NCBI GenBank assembly: GCA_036380435.1
Contig: DASVES010000531.1
Coordinates: forward strand, 1 to 11,847
From: DASQDT01 sp036380435
GTDB taxonomy: Bacteria; Acidobacteriota; Blastocatellia; Pyrinomonadales; Pyrinomonadaceae
Length of the DNA stretch: 11,847 nucleotides
Reading direction: 5' to 3'
Below are positions 1-7,904 of the stretch, piece by piece (the stretch's first letter is position 1; the number at the start of each line of letters is the position of its first letter). The position numbers and the translations under genes are program-made. A model generated the notes under the pieces. It was not told where the DNA came from. It was given only the letters and a program-made list of their open reading frames with translations, and did no database searches.

Positions 1-42
1 AAAAGGGCGGGCCGCGTTGACCATGATCAACGCGGCCCGCCC
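1..42 (-). terminator. Rho-independent terminator of the TonB-receptor gene
   Basis: A perfect 16-bp inverted repeat (5-20 with 27-42) encloses a 6-nt loop at 21-26. Read on the minus strand, the stem is GC-rich and is followed by at least four U residues (AAAA at 1-4 on the plus strand); the tract may continue beyond the window. It lies 57 nt past the stop codon of the receptor gene, the usual place for an intrinsic terminator. On the plus strand no T-run follows the stem, so it is directional. Confidence 0.9.
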
Positions 43-98
43 TGATGACTGACGGTTCTGTCTCAAGCGGCGAGCTTCAACGCGACTGCGGCAGGCTT

Positions 99-3000
99 TT
101 AGAAGCTGAAGCGAATCTGCGCCTGGATTTTGCGGTTGCCGGCCGCCGCGCTTCCGCCGCCGCCGAAGCCGAAGCTCTGAGCGAGGGCAATCGAGTTGCC
201 GAAGTCGGGCGACAGAAGATTGCCGACGGGCTGCGAGAAGTTCGCGCGATTGAAGATGTTCTGGATGTTGATCGACAGGTTGATGTTGTAGCGCTTCTCG
301 GTCGGCGCGCCGCCCATCATCATAAACATCCCGCCGCCCATCGTGGGGCCGCTTGGCGCGGGGCGAGCGCCACCGCCACCGCCTGAGTTACCGCGGCCAC
401 CGCTGCCGCCGCGCTGTCCGCCGCTACCTTGCGGTTGCTGCGTCGCGTTTGCCGCCGTCTCGCGCGCCGCGCCCGGCGGGTCGCCGAAGCCAAACGTCTT
501 GCCGATGCGGAGGTTGACGACGAAGAAGTTCGGCCCCTGACCGTAGTTGCGCTGGATGGTCTGCTCGCCCGCGAGCGGGCGCAGGTTGAAGGTGCCGAAG
601 CGCGTGCAGACGACGTTCGGCGACAGCGCCGTCCGCGTGGCGCAGGTGTCGCCGGAGACGAGCGACGGCCGCTCGGTGAAGAGCGTGTCGCCGTTCGTGT
701 CCTGCCCCGTGATGATGTTGAAGGGGCGGCCCGAGTTGGCCTGGATGAACGGGTTGAGCTGAATCCTCCATTTCGTCACGGTGAAAGAGCCGTGGACGAA
801 CAGGCGGTGGCGCATGTCGAAGCTGGAGCGCCCGTACTCGTTCGAGAAGTCATAAGAGTTGGCGGGCGAGGCGATGCCGCCGCCGCCGAAGGGGCCGCCG
901 AAGCCGCCGTCGGTGTCCGACTTCGCGCTCGCCAGCGTGTAGTTGGCGAAGATGGAGAAGTTCGGGTTGAGCCGCGTGTTGAAGCCGACGGAGAACTGGT
1001 TCATGTTCGAGACGCCGGACGACTCGTACTGGAGGATGTCGCCCGCGCCGGGGAAGGGGCGCACGGGGTCGATGCCCGCCACGCCGAACGTGCCCGGCAG
1101 CGGCGCGTTGATGTTACGCAGCCGCAGCAGGTGACGCGAGCGGATGGTGCCGACGGAGACGAAGGCGGTGAAGGTTTTGGTGAGTTGCCGCTCGACGTTC
1201 AAGCCGCCGAAGTAGGTGTGCGGCGATTCTATCCGGTCGTCGAGGCGGCGCGTGATCTGCGGCACGGCCGAAAGGCCGGAGAGCGCCGGCAGGAAGGCGA
1301 CGCTGCCGTCCGCATTGAGACGCACCTGATTGAGGAAGTCGATGCCGGCCTCGGTGCGCTGATCGACGATGAACTGCTGCTGGCTGCCGTTGAAGCGGTT
1401 CTCCTGAAGCGTCAGGTTTTCGTTGACGCGGTCGTAGAAGACGCCGAAGCCGGCGCGGACAACCGTCCGGGCGGGCTGCCCCTGCTGCTGCGTGCCCGGC
1501 TGCCACGCGATGGCGACGCGCGGCGCGAAGTTGAGATTGCTGTCGATGTTCGACTGCCGCTCGTAGCGAAGGCCCGCCGAGAGCGTCAGGTTGGGACGCA
1601 CCCGCCAGTCGTCCTGAATGAAGCCGCCGAAGTCGTACTGGCGCACGTCGGCCTCAGGCTCGCCCGACGCGATGGTGAACTGCGTGGGGCCGACGCCCAA
1701 GCCGGCGACGTTCGAGCGGAACTGGTCGAGCGAGCTGAAGACGAAGGTGCCGCCGAAGTTCTGGACGGAAACGTCTTTGATGGAGACGCCGCGCAGGCGA
1801 GCGCCGGCTTTGAAGGCGTGCGAGCCGAGCGTCCACGTCGTGTTGTTCTGAAGCTCGAAGCGCGTGTCCTCGCTAAACGACTGTCCGACCTGCGAGCCGC
1901 CGCCGTTGAAGGCGCCCTGCACGTTGACGGCCGGGATGGTGTTGTCGCCGTCGCGCTCGTTGCGGTTGCGCGTGAACTGGAAGCGCGTCTCGTTGATGAC
2001 GCGCTGGTTGATGACGGCCGTCTCGGTGAGCTGTAATTGGTGCTGCTGCGTCGTCGAGTCGAACGCGCGCGTGGGCAACGTGAATTCGCTGCCGAGGCCG
2101 GAGTTCTGGAACTGTTGCCGGAAGAACTGGTAGCGGCCGACGAGCGTGTTCTGCGCATTTATCTGATAGTCAAAGCGCGGGCTAAAGGAAGTCCGGCGGT
2201 TCGGCGTCAGGACGCCGAGCGTGAACGGCGTCGGCTCCAGCGTGATGGGGTCGAGCACGCGCGCGTTGATGATGTCGTTTTCGTCGTCCTCGTTGCGCTC
2301 CAGATCAACGAAGAAGGAGGCGACCTTCGGCTTGATGGGGCCGGAGAGGTTGCCGCCGTAGCGGCGAATCTGGAAAGGCGGGCGCTTGTCGGAGCGCAGG
2401 AACGGGTTGCGAGAGTTGAGGCTCTCGTCCATGAAGGTGAAGTAGGAGGTGCCGCGCAGGCGGTCGGTGCCGGGGCGCGTGAGCACCTCGATGCGCCCGC
2501 CGAAGCCGGGGCGGTCGTTCTCGGCGGTGAACGGGTTCTGATTGATACGCACCTCGCGGATGGTGTCGCGCGAGGGCATCCGGCCGCCAGAGAAACCATC
2601 GACAAAAATCTGTCCGCCGTTGGGGCCGCCCGAGGGGCCGGCGAGCGCCTGAAGGGCGGCGGCCAGCTCGTCGGGGTCTTCGGGCAGGGCGTCGAGGTCT
2701 TTGTCTCGGAGGACGAGCGCGTCGGCGTTGGCGTCCGCATCGGTGCTGACGCCGGGGTCGGCCGTCACCGTCACCTCGTCGCGTTCAAGGGCCACGCCGA
2801 GCGTGATGTTGAGCTGCTGGCGCGCGCCGGCGGCGACCTCGACTTCGGCGTTCTCGTAAAGCGAGAAGCCCGCGCCCGTGGCGCGCACGGTGTACTTGCC
2901 CGCCGGCAGACCCGCGATCTGGTAATTGCCCTCGGCGTCGGTGACGGCCGCGCGCTCCTGAGCGCCGGGGATGACGGCCGTGACGCTCACGCCGACGACG

Positions 3001-3137
3001 ACGCCGCCGAGTTCGTCCATCACCTGCCCGCGGATCGAGCCGGCGCCGGACTGCTGCGCCGACGCCGACAGCGCGCCGGCCGCAAGCGCGAGAATGAGCG
3101 CCGTGGTTCGTATCAGGTTTCTGCGTATGAAGTCCAT
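99..3137 (-). CDS. TonB-dependent receptor, Oar-like, with N-terminal carboxypeptidase-regulatory domain
   Basis: Predicted 1012-residue outer-membrane beta-barrel that would import a substrate using TonB energy; the substrate cannot be told. An N-terminal signal peptide (about 1-27, ending ALSASA) is followed by a CarboxypepD_reg-like beta-sandwich (about 32-115, with GNYQIAGLPAGKYTV). A TonB-box-like DEVTVTA lies at about 120-126, then a plug-like region with FVDGFSGGRMPSRDTIREVR near 178-197, then a long barrel. The protein ends in IRFSF, with a C-terminal Phe as expected for BAM recognition. This arrangement is typical of the large Oar-like receptors abundant in Acidobacteriota. A Gly/Met-rich low-complexity stretch (about residues 900-943) sits between the last barrel strands. 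The ATG start has only a weak purine stretch upstream, but it places the signal peptide correctly. A strong terminator follows the gene. Confidence 0.9.
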   Translation of the reverse strand: MDFIRRNLIRTTALILALAAGALSASAQQSGAGSIRGQVMDELGGVVVGVSVTAVIPGAQERAAVTDAEGNYQIAGLPAGKYTVRATGAGFSLYENAEVEVAAGARQQLNITLGVALERDEVTVTADPGVSTDADANADALVLRDKDLDALPEDPDELAAALQALAGPSGGPNGGQIFVDGFSGGRMPSRDTIREVRINQNPFTAENDRPGFGGRIEVLTRPGTDRLRGTSYFTFMDESLNSRNPFLRSDKRPPFQIRRYGGNLSGPIKPKVASFFVDLERNEDDENDIINARVLDPITLEPTPFTLGVLTPNRRTSFSPRFDYQINAQNTLVGRYQFFRQQFQNSGLGSEFTLPTRAFDSTTQQHQLQLTETAVINQRVINETRFQFTRNRNERDGDNTIPAVNVQGAFNGGGSQVGQSFSEDTRFELQNNTTWTLGSHAFKAGARLRGVSIKDVSVQNFGGTFVFSSLDQFRSNVAGLGVGPTQFTIASGEPEADVRQYDFGGFIQDDWRVRPNLTLSAGLRYERQSNIDSNLNFAPRVAIAWQPGTQQQGQPARTVVRAGFGVFYDRVNENLTLQENRFNGSQQQFIVDQRTEAGIDFLNQVRLNADGSVAFLPALSGLSAVPQITRRLDDRIESPHTYFGGLNVERQLTKTFTAFVSVGTIRSRHLLRLRNINAPLPGTFGVAGIDPVRPFPGAGDILQYESSGVSNMNQFSVGFNTRLNPNFSIFANYTLASAKSDTDGGFGGPFGGGGIASPANSYDFSNEYGRSSFDMRHRLFVHGSFTVTKWRIQLNPFIQANSGRPFNIITGQDTNGDTLFTERPSLVSGDTCATRTALSPNVVCTRFGTFNLRPLAGEQTIQRNYGQGPNFFVVNLRIGKTFGFGDPPGAARETAANATQQPQGSGGQRGGSGGRGNSGGGGGARPAPSGPTMGGGMFMMMGGAPTEKRYNINLSINIQNIFNRANFSQPVGNLLSPDFGNSIALAQSFGFGGGGSAAAGNRKIQAQIRFSF

Positions 3138-3192
3138 TTGATTGCCTACTCTGAATTAGAATTTATTGACTCGTTGGAACTGACTTACGGAT
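3138..3192 (-). promoter_or_regulatory. AT-rich upstream region, possible receptor promoter
   Basis: This is an AT-rich island in an otherwise very GC-rich window, directly upstream of the receptor start. On the minus strand it holds TAAATT and TCTAAT, either of which could act as a -10 element, with TCAGTT 17 nt before TCTAAT as a weak -35. No element matches consensus well. The receptor could instead be read from the DUF5666 promoter through the inverted repeat. Confidence 0.3.
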
Positions 3193-3279
3193 AGTACCGC
3201 GAGCGGTAGCGAGCGGGTGGCGCTCAAATCAGTGGTGCGCCTCGGGTGCGTTGACCCGCTCGCTACCGCTCGCGGTACT
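3193..3279. repeat. 26-bp perfect inverted repeat (REP-like pair)
   Basis: The arms at 3193-3218 and 3254-3279 are exact reverse complements over 26 bp and enclose 35 nt. Each arm contains an internal short hairpin (ACCGC-GA-GCGGT) and two near-copies of GCGAGCGG. Because the arms are inverted, the same sequence reads on both strands. It starts 11 nt after the DUF5666 stop codon. There is no U-tract on either side, so it is not a classical terminator. The organisation resembles two REP units placed head to head, which is an inference. It could slow RNA decay or reduce read-through between the two genes. Confidence 0.85.
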
Positions 3280-3290
3280 GTTGTCATGCT

Positions 3291-4532
3291 TTACGGCTGG
3301 CCGATGCCGAAGCCGAAGCCCATGCCGCCGTCGCCGCCGCCCATACCCGCGCCTCCGGGGCCGCCGCCGCTCACACGCCCGCCGCGCGCCTGCATCATCG
3401 CCACCAGCGGCTCGACGCCCGCGATGAGTTGAATCGCCGTTACCCGCGTGGGATCGACGCCCGTCGTGCTGAAGACGATCATCTGGCCGGGCTTGACCTC
3501 AGCGACGGTCGTCGCCGGCAGACGCTCAAGCATCTCCTGCATCGCATCTGGGCCGCCCATCATGCGGCGCTGCGGGCCGCCACCCTGCGTCGCCCCCTCG
3601 GGGCGCGCTCCGCCATGCTGAGCGCCACCTCCCGCAGGGGCGCCGCCCGGCCCGGCCTGCATGCGTACCATGCCGCCGCCGCCCATCGCCCCCATGTCGG
3701 GGAAACGCTTGAGCATCGAATCGCGGCTGATGACGACGGACACGTCCTGCCCGCCCTGACTGCTCTTGACCGTGATCTCGTTCTTCGCCGCATCGACCGC
3801 CGTCACCGTACCGAGAATCGTGCGGAACGAGCCGGAGACGATCTCTTCGGCGGTGAGGCGCTTGCCGTCTTCACTCTTCTCGCCCTTCGCGCGCAGTTGG
3901 TCGCCAGCCTTCAGCTCCTCGAAGGTGGACGACTTGGCGTCGGCGAACTTCACGGAGTCGGGCGCGTAGCGGCGAAACTTCGTCGCCTGCCCCGCCACGA
4001 CGACTGCCGTCTGCGGCCCTTCGGGCGTGCGCCCGGTCGTCAGCGTGATCTCGCCGGCCGCCGCGTTAACGGCCGTGACGGTGCCGACCACGCCGCGGCG
4101 CTTCCACTCGGCGCGCTCGGCCTCCTGCTTGGCCGTCAGCTCGGCCTTCGTGTTGACGATGAGCGCGCGCGCCGGGATGCTCTTGCCGTCGTCGGCCGGC
4201 TTGCCGCGTGCCAGTACACGGTCGCCGACGCCGATCTCGGCGAAGGTCATCGGCACGGCCTTGTCGAGCTTCGTTTCGCCCGGAGGGTTCTTGCGGATGA
4301 TGGTGTTGTCGGCGACCGTGACGATAACGACCGAGCCGGCGTCCGTCTTGAGCACGATCTGCTTGCCGGCCGTATCGGTCGCCACCACGTCGCCGAGGAC
4401 GAGATTGGGCGTGATGCCGGGGTCAGACTTTTGCGGGGCCGTGGGCGGCGCGTGCGGCGCCGAGGTCTGCGCGTTGGCGCTCAGGCTCAGGGCAAAAAGG
4501 ACGAGGGCCGAAACAATACACAGTTTCTTCAT
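3291..4532 (-). CDS. Secreted DUF5666-type repeat protein
   Basis: About 413 residues, with a signal peptide ending at SLSANA (about 22). It has three copies of a small beta-rich module, each running GxVxxVD..KxITVK...I.V and closing with GDxxxAKG..DGK.L.A..I. In the numbering that counts the TTG at 4535 as residue 1, these span about 45-128, 148-235 and 239-372. This is the DUF5666 pattern of unknown function, common in acidobacterial exported proteins. The third module is interrupted at about 280-335 by a Gly/Met/Ala-rich insert, and the C-terminus (about 385-414) is a similar Gly/Met/Phe-rich tail. I chose the ATG at 4532 because AAGGA ends 7 nt before it; the overlapping TTG at 4535 would have 4 nt. 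The receptor gene lies downstream on the same strand. The biochemical role is unknown. Confidence 0.8.
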   Translation of the reverse strand: MKKLCIVSALVLFALSLSANAQTSAPHAPPTAPQKSDPGITPNLVLGDVVATDTAGKQIVLKTDAGSVVIVTVADNTIIRKNPPGETKLDKAVPMTFAEIGVGDRVLARGKPADDGKSIPARALIVNTKAELTAKQEAERAEWKRRGVVGTVTAVNAAAGEITLTTGRTPEGPQTAVVVAGQATKFRRYAPDSVKFADAKSSTFEELKAGDQLRAKGEKSEDGKRLTAEEIVSGSFRTILGTVTAVDAAKNEITVKSSQGGQDVSVVISRDSMLKRFPDMGAMGGGGMVRMQAGPGGAPAGGGAQHGGARPEGATQGGGPQRRMMGGPDAMQEMLERLPATTVAEVKPGQMIVFSTTGVDPTRVTAIQLIAGVEPLVAMMQARGGRVSGGGPGGAGMGGGDGGMGFGFGIGQP

Positions 4533-4858
4533 CAAATAATCCTTCCGGTCGGCCGGCGCTGTTTTTGGTTGCTGACGGGTCGGGGCGAATTGCCCGACTC
4601 GTTCGGGTTAACCACCTGTCTTACGTCGCGCCGGGCGGGTTAGTTCTCGCCTATCCCAGTCGCAAGTTCCCTGCCACGCGGCATTTACCAATAATTTACA
4701 ACTGCCCCCAGCCCCGCGCCGCCTCCGGCCCCTCGACACGTCCCTGCCTTTTGAATTTCAGCGAATGTGGTCGAAAGGTTCCCGAAACTGCGGGGAATGC
4801 TCGCACCTGCTTAGACGCCTTACCCCCCCGGTCGGTTACAGGCAAATCCGTGCCGGCG
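4533..4858 (-). other. Gene-free leader region upstream of the DUF5666 gene
   Basis: No ORF here has a plausible protein sequence on either strand. On the minus strand it would contain the DUF5666 promoter and a 5' untranslated region. An AT-rich patch at 4682-4703 (with TAAATT on the minus strand) is the most promoter-like segment, but no clear -35 precedes it. A hairpin GTCGGG/CCCGAC (4579-4584 with 4593-4598) lies close to the gene. I recognise no riboswitch or known ncRNA here. Confidence 0.4.
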
Positions 4859-4892
4859 AAAAAAAATCGGCCCGGCGCTCGGGGGCCGGGCC
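4859..4892 (-). terminator. Rho-independent terminator of the SurA/DsbA-like gene
   Basis: The stem GGCCCGGC/GCCGGGCC (4869-4876 with 4885-4892) is 8 bp, all G-C, with an 8-nt loop. On the minus strand it is followed by GA and then eight consecutive U residues (A-run at 4859-4866). It lies about 100 nt past the stop codon of the gene at 4993-6600 and insulates it from the DUF5666 gene. Confidence 0.88.
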
Positions 4893-4992
4893 TGTTGGGG
4901 GTCGAGAACTGCGAGCCGCGCGCGAGTGTGTCCGCACGACTTTCACGCGGGCGACCGGGCATGTTCCACGCGCGCCGCGCGGACGGTCTCGC

Positions 4993-6600
4993 CTACTTCT
5001 TCGGCGCGGTTTTGAGCGCCTCTTCGATGCGGAGCTTCAGCCCCTCGTAAGAGCGGTCGTTGACGCGGCGGCCGTTGACGAAGATGGTGGGCGTGGAGCC
5101 GACGCCGAGTCTCTGCCCGTCGATGAGATCGCGCTGCACCTTCTCGGCCAGCTTGCCGGAGCTGAGCGCGGCGTCGAAGCGCGTCACGTCGAGGCCGGCG
5201 GCGAGCGCGAACTCCCGCAGGTTCTGCGCTCCGAGCGCCGACTGGTTGCGGTAGAGCAGCGCGACGTACTCCCAGTATTTGCCCTGCTCGCGGGCGGCCT
5301 CGGCGGCCTCGGCGGCCTTGAAGGCGTTCTCGTGCATGGAGAGCGGGAAGTCGCGGGCGACGACGCGGAGGCGGTCGCCGTACTCCGCGGCGAGGCGCTC
5401 GATGACGGGATGCGTCTGCGCGCAGCTCGGGCACTGGTAGTCGGTGAACTCGACGACGGTGACGGGGGCCGTCGCCGCGCCCTTCGAGGGCTGGTCGTCG
5501 GTGGCGATCTGGTAGACGGGCGCTTCGGGCTGCGTGATGAAGGTCTGGACGGAAGCGGCGTTGCGCAGGCGCTGCGCGAAGGCCGATGTCAGGTTCCCCT
5601 CGGCCTGCTGCTGGAGGAACTGGATGATGTCACTCTTGGTCTGCGCGAAGTCGCCGTTGATGCGCGTCTTGTTCTCGTTGTAGAACTTCTGCGCGTCGGC
5701 CTCGGTGACGGGCGTCAGCTTCGACTTGACCTCCGTTTCGAGCAGAGCGCGCGCCGTGACCTGTCGCTTCTGCGCCTCCTGCTCCAGCAGCAGGTCGTTG
5801 ATCTTAATGTCCACCTCGCGCTTGCGCAGTTGAAAGATTTTCTCCTGCGCCTCGAAGACGAGCGGCTTGAGAGAGTCTTCGATGTCGCTCGAAGTGATGT
5901 TCTGGCCATTGACCGTGGCGAGGACGCGCGCGCGCTCGGCATCCGTAGCGGGCGGCTTCGGCTTCTGGACGAGCACCTTCACGTCGGAGGCGGCGCGCAG
6001 ACGGTCGGCCAGCGCCTTCGCCGCCTCGCGCTGGCGCTGCTCGCGCAGGTAGCCGATGATGTCGGCCCTGACCTTCGCGAACTCTTCGTTGATGCGCGCC
6101 TTGTTCTGGTCGTAGAAGACCTGTGCCTCGGCGTCGGTCGGGTCGGTCGTCTTCGCGATGACCTCTTGTTCGAGAAGTTTGGCGGAGGTCGTGCCGCGCT
6201 TCTTGGCCTCGGCGTCGAGGAGGCGCGAGTTGATCTGCAAGTCCAACTCCCCGGCGCGCGCTTCGATGACCTGCCCCTTGAGCTTGTCGATCTGGGCCTG
6301 CGCGGCGGGACTGATGTCGGCCTTCGTGATCCGCACGCCGTTGGCGACGGCCAGCACTTCCGGCAGGAGCTTTGGCTCGCAGCCGCACTCGTCTTGCACC
6401 ACCGGCGCGACAACTGCCGCGGCAGGGGCAGGCGTGGTGGCGGCGCGCCCCGGCGTGGGCGTCGGCGCGGGCGTCTTAGCCTGAGCGGGGCGCGCGCCCG
6501 GCGTCGCCGTTCCGGGCCGCCTCTGCGCCGCGACGGCGAGGGGCGCGGCGATGGCGATTGCCAGGAACAGAAGTGAGAACAGGCTGTGCTTCCGACTCAT
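4993..6600 (-). CDS. Exported fusion: two SurA-N-like repeats plus DsbA-like thioredoxin domain
   Basis: A 535-residue envelope protein, probably a periplasmic thiol oxidoreductase or disulfide isomerase with a built-in chaperone part. A signal peptide (about 1-25, APLAVAA) is followed by a Pro/Ala/Thr linker (about 27-68) with a CGC pair at Cys72 and Cys74. Two homologous SurA/PpiC N-terminal-like repeats follow (about 79-215 and 225-358); both contain VLA.VNG..IT..DI, a helical segment and FY..NK.RIN. No parvulin domain is present. The C-terminal domain (about 363-530) is Thioredoxin_4/DsbA-like, with active site Cys390-Pro-Ser-Cys393 after FTDYQ and a cis-proline context GSTPTIFVNG near 501-510. 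GGAG ends 9 nt before the ATG, supporting this start. It appears to be a single-gene transcript. The partner oxidase (DsbB or VKOR) is not in the window. Confidence 0.88.
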   Translation of the reverse strand: MSRKHSLFSLLFLAIAIAAPLAVAAQRRPGTATPGARPAQAKTPAPTPTPGRAATTPAPAAAVVAPVVQDECGCEPKLLPEVLAVANGVRITKADISPAAQAQIDKLKGQVIEARAGELDLQINSRLLDAEAKKRGTTSAKLLEQEVIAKTTDPTDAEAQVFYDQNKARINEEFAKVRADIIGYLREQRQREAAKALADRLRAASDVKVLVQKPKPPATDAERARVLATVNGQNITSSDIEDSLKPLVFEAQEKIFQLRKREVDIKINDLLLEQEAQKRQVTARALLETEVKSKLTPVTEADAQKFYNENKTRINGDFAQTKSDIIQFLQQQAEGNLTSAFAQRLRNAASVQTFITQPEAPVYQIATDDQPSKGAATAPVTVVEFTDYQCPSCAQTHPVIERLAAEYGDRLRVVARDFPLSMHENAFKAAEAAEAAREQGKYWEYVALLYRNQSALGAQNLREFALAAGLDVTRFDAALSSGKLAEKVQRDLIDGQRLGVGSTPTIFVNGRRVNDRSYEGLKLRIEEALKTAPKK

Positions 6601-6770
6601 TGAATTTCTCTCCGATCTTTCTCCGAACTGAGGTTCGCCCCGGCCGCATCCGGTGGCGCGTCAGCGAGCGCGAGGCAGACCACGACCGCGCGGGAGCTTG
6701 AGACTCCTCATCAATTCGAGGCCCCTTCAAACGGGACGCGGGCCGGCGGGAAGACGTTCGCGGTCAGGGG

Positions 6771-6779
6771 ATTTTAGCA
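6771..6779 (-). promoter_or_regulatory. Candidate extended -10 promoter for the SurA/DsbA-like gene
   Basis: On the minus strand the sequence is TGCTAAAAT, a near-consensus extended -10 (TGN then TAAAAT), in the 231-nt gap before the gene at 4993-6600. No good -35 is seen 16-18 nt upstream, which is tolerated with extended -10 elements. It predicts a leader of roughly 160 nt. The rest of the gap (6601-6831) holds no convincing gene. Confidence 0.4.
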
Positions 6780-6811
6780 TCCGGCAGCTTTGGTTGGCGA
6801 CTCTCTCGGCC

Positions 6812-6841
6812 GTCGCCCGCGCGGGCGCGACTCAGTCGCGC
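6812..6841. terminator. GC-rich hairpins at the end of the beta-helix membrane-protein gene
   Basis: There are two adjacent dyads. GCGCGACT/AGTCGCGC (6825-6832 and 6834-6841) has a single central base and spans the stop codon. GCCCGCGCGGGC at 6815-6826 is a 12-bp palindrome. Their location at the end of the three-gene sigma set fits a 3' end structure, but no U-run follows, so intrinsic termination is doubtful. Confidence 0.3.
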
Positions 6842-7872
6842 TTCCAGCTCACGCGGTAGCGCGCCGTCAGCGCGAGTCCGAGGCTCGTCACGACCAGTCC
6901 GGCGACGACCACGGGCCACACGTAGGGCAGCACCAGCGCGACCGCCCAGAAGGCCGCGCCGAGGAGCAGCGCCACCGACTCCGAACGGCTTTCCTCGCGC
7001 AGCAGCGAGCGCTGGAGCCAGCGGCCCGTCGCCGCGTGGATGACCACCCGGCCGAAGAGGTAGGAGAGCAGCAGGAGGATGAGCGCCGTGAAGCCGACGA
7101 GCAGCCCGAGCACGGGGGGCAGGAAGTGCAGGGAGACGATGACGCCCGGCACCAGCACGAGCGCGCCGAGCAGACCGATGAGGGCGACGCGCAGCGAGGT
7201 CAGTTGCAGACGCGCGGCGGCGCGGCCGACCGAGCCGGGCGTGACGGCTGTGAGCGCCAGCGAGACGACGAACCAGAAGAGGATGGCAAGGAGTCGCAGC
7301 CCGAAGAAGCCGAGCGAGAAGTTCGGACGCAGGAGTTGCGCCGGGTCGTGAACCAGAGCGCGCAGCTCCTGTTCGTAGCCGGCGAACATGATGGTCTTAC
7401 TGGCGGGGTTGCGGCCCGGCGCGGCCTTGCCGTGGTGATACGCGCCGCCCAGCACCATCACGTCGCCGCCGATGTAGGAGCCTTCGGCCTGCGAGACCGA
7501 CCCGCCGACGGTCGCCACGTCGCCCTCGACCCTCCCCTCGACCACGACATCGCCGCCGAAGGCCATCACGCCCTGCTTGACCGTGCCGCGCACACGCACC
7601 GAGCGGCCGACGCCGAACACGTCGCCCGCCTGCTCGCCCTCGACGACCATCTCGTTCGTTCTGTTAGCGAGAGCCTCGTGGAGGGCTTGCGAGACCGTCT
7701 GCGCCGGGGCGGACTGCGGCGGCGGCGCCGGCGCTTCGCCCTGCGCGGAGGCGGCGACGGCGGCGAGGAGTAGCAGCAGGAAGGCGGCCGCCGCATTACT
7801 CAACGAGGCGTGCGCGCCCGACCGGCGAGCGCGCGGCCGTGTGCCTCTGATGATAATCGCGTCGGCGGCCAT
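6832..7872 (-). CDS. Bactofilin-like beta-helix membrane protein
   Basis: A 346-residue envelope protein. The N-terminus has a signal or anchor sequence (hydrophobic core AAAAFLLLLLAAVAASA, about 27-43). Residues about 73-147 form a short-period beta-helix of the polymer-forming/bactofilin type, with turns such as VVEGRVEGDVATVGGSV and GGDVMVLGG. After a linker there are at least four hydrophobic segments (about 187-208, 224-247, 250-273 and 299-338). Such proteins are often encoded after ECF sigma/anti-sigma pairs; a role in envelope organisation or sensing is inferred. The frame stays open upstream, but that part overlaps the anti-sigma gene and is Arg/Ala-rich nonsense, so I take the ATG at 7872, which puts the signal peptide near the N-terminus. 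No clear ribosome-binding site precedes it. It starts 32 nt after the anti-sigma stop, consistent with one operon. Confidence 0.75.
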   Translation of the reverse strand: MAADAIIIRGTRPRARRSGAHASLSNAAAAFLLLLLAAVAASAQGEAPAPPPQSAPAQTVSQALHEALANRTNEMVVEGEQAGDVFGVGRSVRVRGTVKQGVMAFGGDVVVEGRVEGDVATVGGSVSQAEGSYIGGDVMVLGGAYHHGKAAPGRNPASKTIMFAGYEQELRALVHDPAQLLRPNFSLGFFGLRLLAILFWFVVSLALTAVTPGSVGRAAARLQLTSLRVALIGLLGALVLVPGVIVSLHFLPPVLGLLVGFTALILLLLSYLFGRVVIHAATGRWLQRSLLREESRSESVALLLGAAFWAVALVLPYVWPVVVAGLVVTSLGLALTARYRVSWKRD

Positions 7873-7904
7873 TGTTTTGTCTGCGGGAGGAGGGTCGGGG
7901 GTTT

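Noticed and set aside
429..3194. Long plus-strand open frames (429-2036 and 2037-3194) opposite the receptor gene
   Set aside because: Products are Arg/Ala/Val/Glu-rich with no domain pattern. They mirror a clearly coding gene on the other strand, a common artefact of high GC and third-position bias.
3193..3279. Inverted repeat as a CRISPR or transposon end
   Set aside because: There are only two arms, inverted not direct, with no spacers, no transposase and no visible target-site duplication.
4565..5050. Plus-strand frame in the DUF5666 leader region
   Set aside because: No ribosome-binding site, no family-like sequence, and it runs into the 3' end of the opposite gene and through a terminator.
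4765..6576. A 603-codon plus-strand open frame opposite the SurA/DsbA-like gene
   Set aside because: Composition is Arg/Leu/Val/Asp/Gly-rich without motifs, and it shadows a gene with a signal peptide, active site and ribosome-binding site.
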